DNA of 5,472 nucleotides from the NCBI GenBank assembly GCA_046483125.1, contig JAWODU010000032.1, positions 1-5,472 on the forward strand. Reading direction: 5' to 3'. Shown piece after piece: positions 4,733 to 5,472 of the stretch. Position 1 is the first letter of the stretch. Each line of letters opens with the position of its first letter. Origin of the DNA: JAWODU01 sp046483125. GTDB taxonomy: Bacteria > Verrucomicrobiota > Kiritimatiellia > UBA8416 > JAWODU01. Position numbers and translations under genes: made by a program. The notes beneath the pieces were generated by a model. That model was not told the origin of the DNA and searched no databases. It saw only the letters and a program-made list of their open reading frames with translations.

Positions 4733-5472
4733 ATGACCGCCATGCCGAATCTGTCGAAACTGACTGATGAGGAATTACTTGCCATGCGGTTCAAGGACCT
4801 GTCTGTCCGAATCGAGGGCACTTGGCTCGAAGAGCGCGTGTTCGCGCTTTACCGTGAATTGTCGGCGAGTGGTATAAACTTCAAACCGCGCTGTTACCTT
4901 GCCGACGAATGGCTGTGTCCCGACTGCGAACCTGTTATCGGCATAGCATTCTTTCTGGCGCATCCGAGGCTGAAACGACTTGAAAGAAAAATGATGCTGG
5001 AAGTGGAAGGCGGCGATAAAACCTCCTGCATGCAGCTTCTACGCCACGAGACGGGACACGCCCTCAACTACGCCTATTTTCTTCACCGGAGAAAGAAATG
5101 GAAACAGCTTTTCGGGGAATTTCATTCCGAGTACCCGGAACGTTATCGTTACAGGCCTTACAGCAAGCGTTTCGTGAGGCATCTCGATGAATGGTACGCG
5201 CAATACCACCCGGATGAGGATTTTGCGGAAACATTCGCCGTATGGCTGGACCCGGAATCGGACTGGCGCCGGAAATACACGGGCTGGAAGGCGATGGACA
5301 AGCTTCTGTACGTGGAAGCCCTGATGAAGGATATCGGCGGCAAGGCTCCCAGGAAACCGACCGGCCGCAAGTACTGGGACATATACGGAATGAAAGGCAC
5401 ATTGCGTACTTATTACAAACGAAAGACCGCTTTCTACGCCGAGTATTATCCCGATTTTCACGATTTCCACCT
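4733..5472 (+). CDS. Putative zinc-binding metallopeptidase (HExxH, gluzincin-like), 3' end outside window
   Basis: The frame is open to the right edge (246 residues, incomplete). It resembles a widespread uncharacterised family of putative zinc metallopeptidases. The zinc motif is HETGHA (105-110), preceded by CMQLLRHE. DEDFAETFAVWLDP (161-174) follows about 55 residues later and would give E166 as the third zinc ligand, as in gluzincins. Other conserved-looking blocks are RIEGTWLEERV (27-37), FFLAHPRLKRLERKMMLEVE (73-92) and HLDEWYAQYHP (150-160). A CPDC pair (62-65) is also present. There is no signal peptide or membrane segment, so it is probably cytoplasmic; the substrate is unknown. ATG 4733 has AAGGT ending 2 nt upstream. 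ATG 4742, three codons later, has the same AAGG 12 nt upstream, so the start is uncertain. It is divergent from rex, and no functional link to the hydrogenase is evident. Confidence 0.85.
   Translation, partial: MTAMPNLSKLTDEELLAMRFKDLSVRIEGTWLEERVFALYRELSASGINFKPRCYLADEWLCPDCEPVIGIAFFLAHPRLKRLERKMMLEVEGGDKTSCMQLLRHETGHALNYAYFLHRRKKWKQLFGEFHSEYPERYRYRPYSKRFVRHLDEWYAQYHPDEDFAETFAVWLDPESDWRRKYTGWKAMDKLLYVEALMKDIGGKAPRKPTGRKYWDIYGMKGTLRTYYKRKTAFYAEYYPDFHDFH

Noticed and set aside
5039..5470. Minus-strand open frame opposite the metallopeptidase
   Set aside because: The plus strand carries HETGHA and the DFAETFAVWL motif in a continuous frame; the minus product resembles nothing I recognise.
1..5472. 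CRISPR array, tRNA, rRNA, insertion sequence or prophage
   Set aside because: I saw no regularly spaced repeats, tRNA-like cloverleaf, rRNA sequence, transposase motif or terminal inverted repeats on either strand.

Overview
The window carries part of a bacterial, anaerobe-type redox operon on the minus strand, a divergent metallopeptidase gene on the plus strand, and at its left edge a short AT-rich segment that appears to come from a different, archaeal-like genome. By hand count, bases 1-220 are about 33% G+C and bases 221-340 about 57%. A Rex repressor, an NAD(P)H-type flavoprotein with iron-sulfur partners, and subunits of a complex I-like membrane [NiFe] hydrogenase suggest a strictly anaerobic or fermentative bacterium. 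The phylum cannot be fixed; uncultured Elusimicrobiota, Omnitrophota or PVC-type lineages are only guesses.

Layout from right to left, in the direction of minus-strand transcription. A partial plus-strand zinc metallopeptidase gene (4733 to the right edge) diverges from rex (4647 to 4000). The gap between their starts holds a perfect 14-bp palindrome. Downstream of rex lies a hairpin-rich spacer, then a sigma70-like promoter (TTGACA, 18 bp, TATAGT). A 20-bp imperfect palindrome with Rex-operator geometry overlaps the -35 box. The tightly packed operon follows: an AsrA/HydB-like iron-sulfur protein, an AsrB/hydrogenase-gamma-like FAD/NAD/[2Fe-2S] protein (ATGA overlap with the previous gene), a four-cluster ferredoxin-like polyferredoxin (33-nt gap), a NuoH/EchB-type membrane subunit (38-nt gap), and the first 76 or so codons of a NuoB/EchC-type hydrogenase small subunit (2-nt gap).

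The likely common function is electron transfer between NAD(P)H and H2. The flavoprotein would exchange hydride with NAD(P)H, the two iron-sulfur proteins would pass electrons on, and the NuoB/NuoH core would couple proton reduction or H2 oxidation to ion movement across the membrane. Rex, sensing NADH/NAD+, would adjust expression through the palindrome in the promoter. No NuoL/EchA-like antiporter subunit precedes NuoH here. The large catalytic subunit is not in the window.

The small-subunit gene runs in frame, with no stop, into a Cbf5-type (archaeal/eukaryotic H/ACA) pseudouridine synthase fragment at about base 225. The abrupt change in composition and codon use at that point makes an assembly or amplification chimera the best explanation, so bases 1 to about 228 should not be assigned to the same organism without read support.
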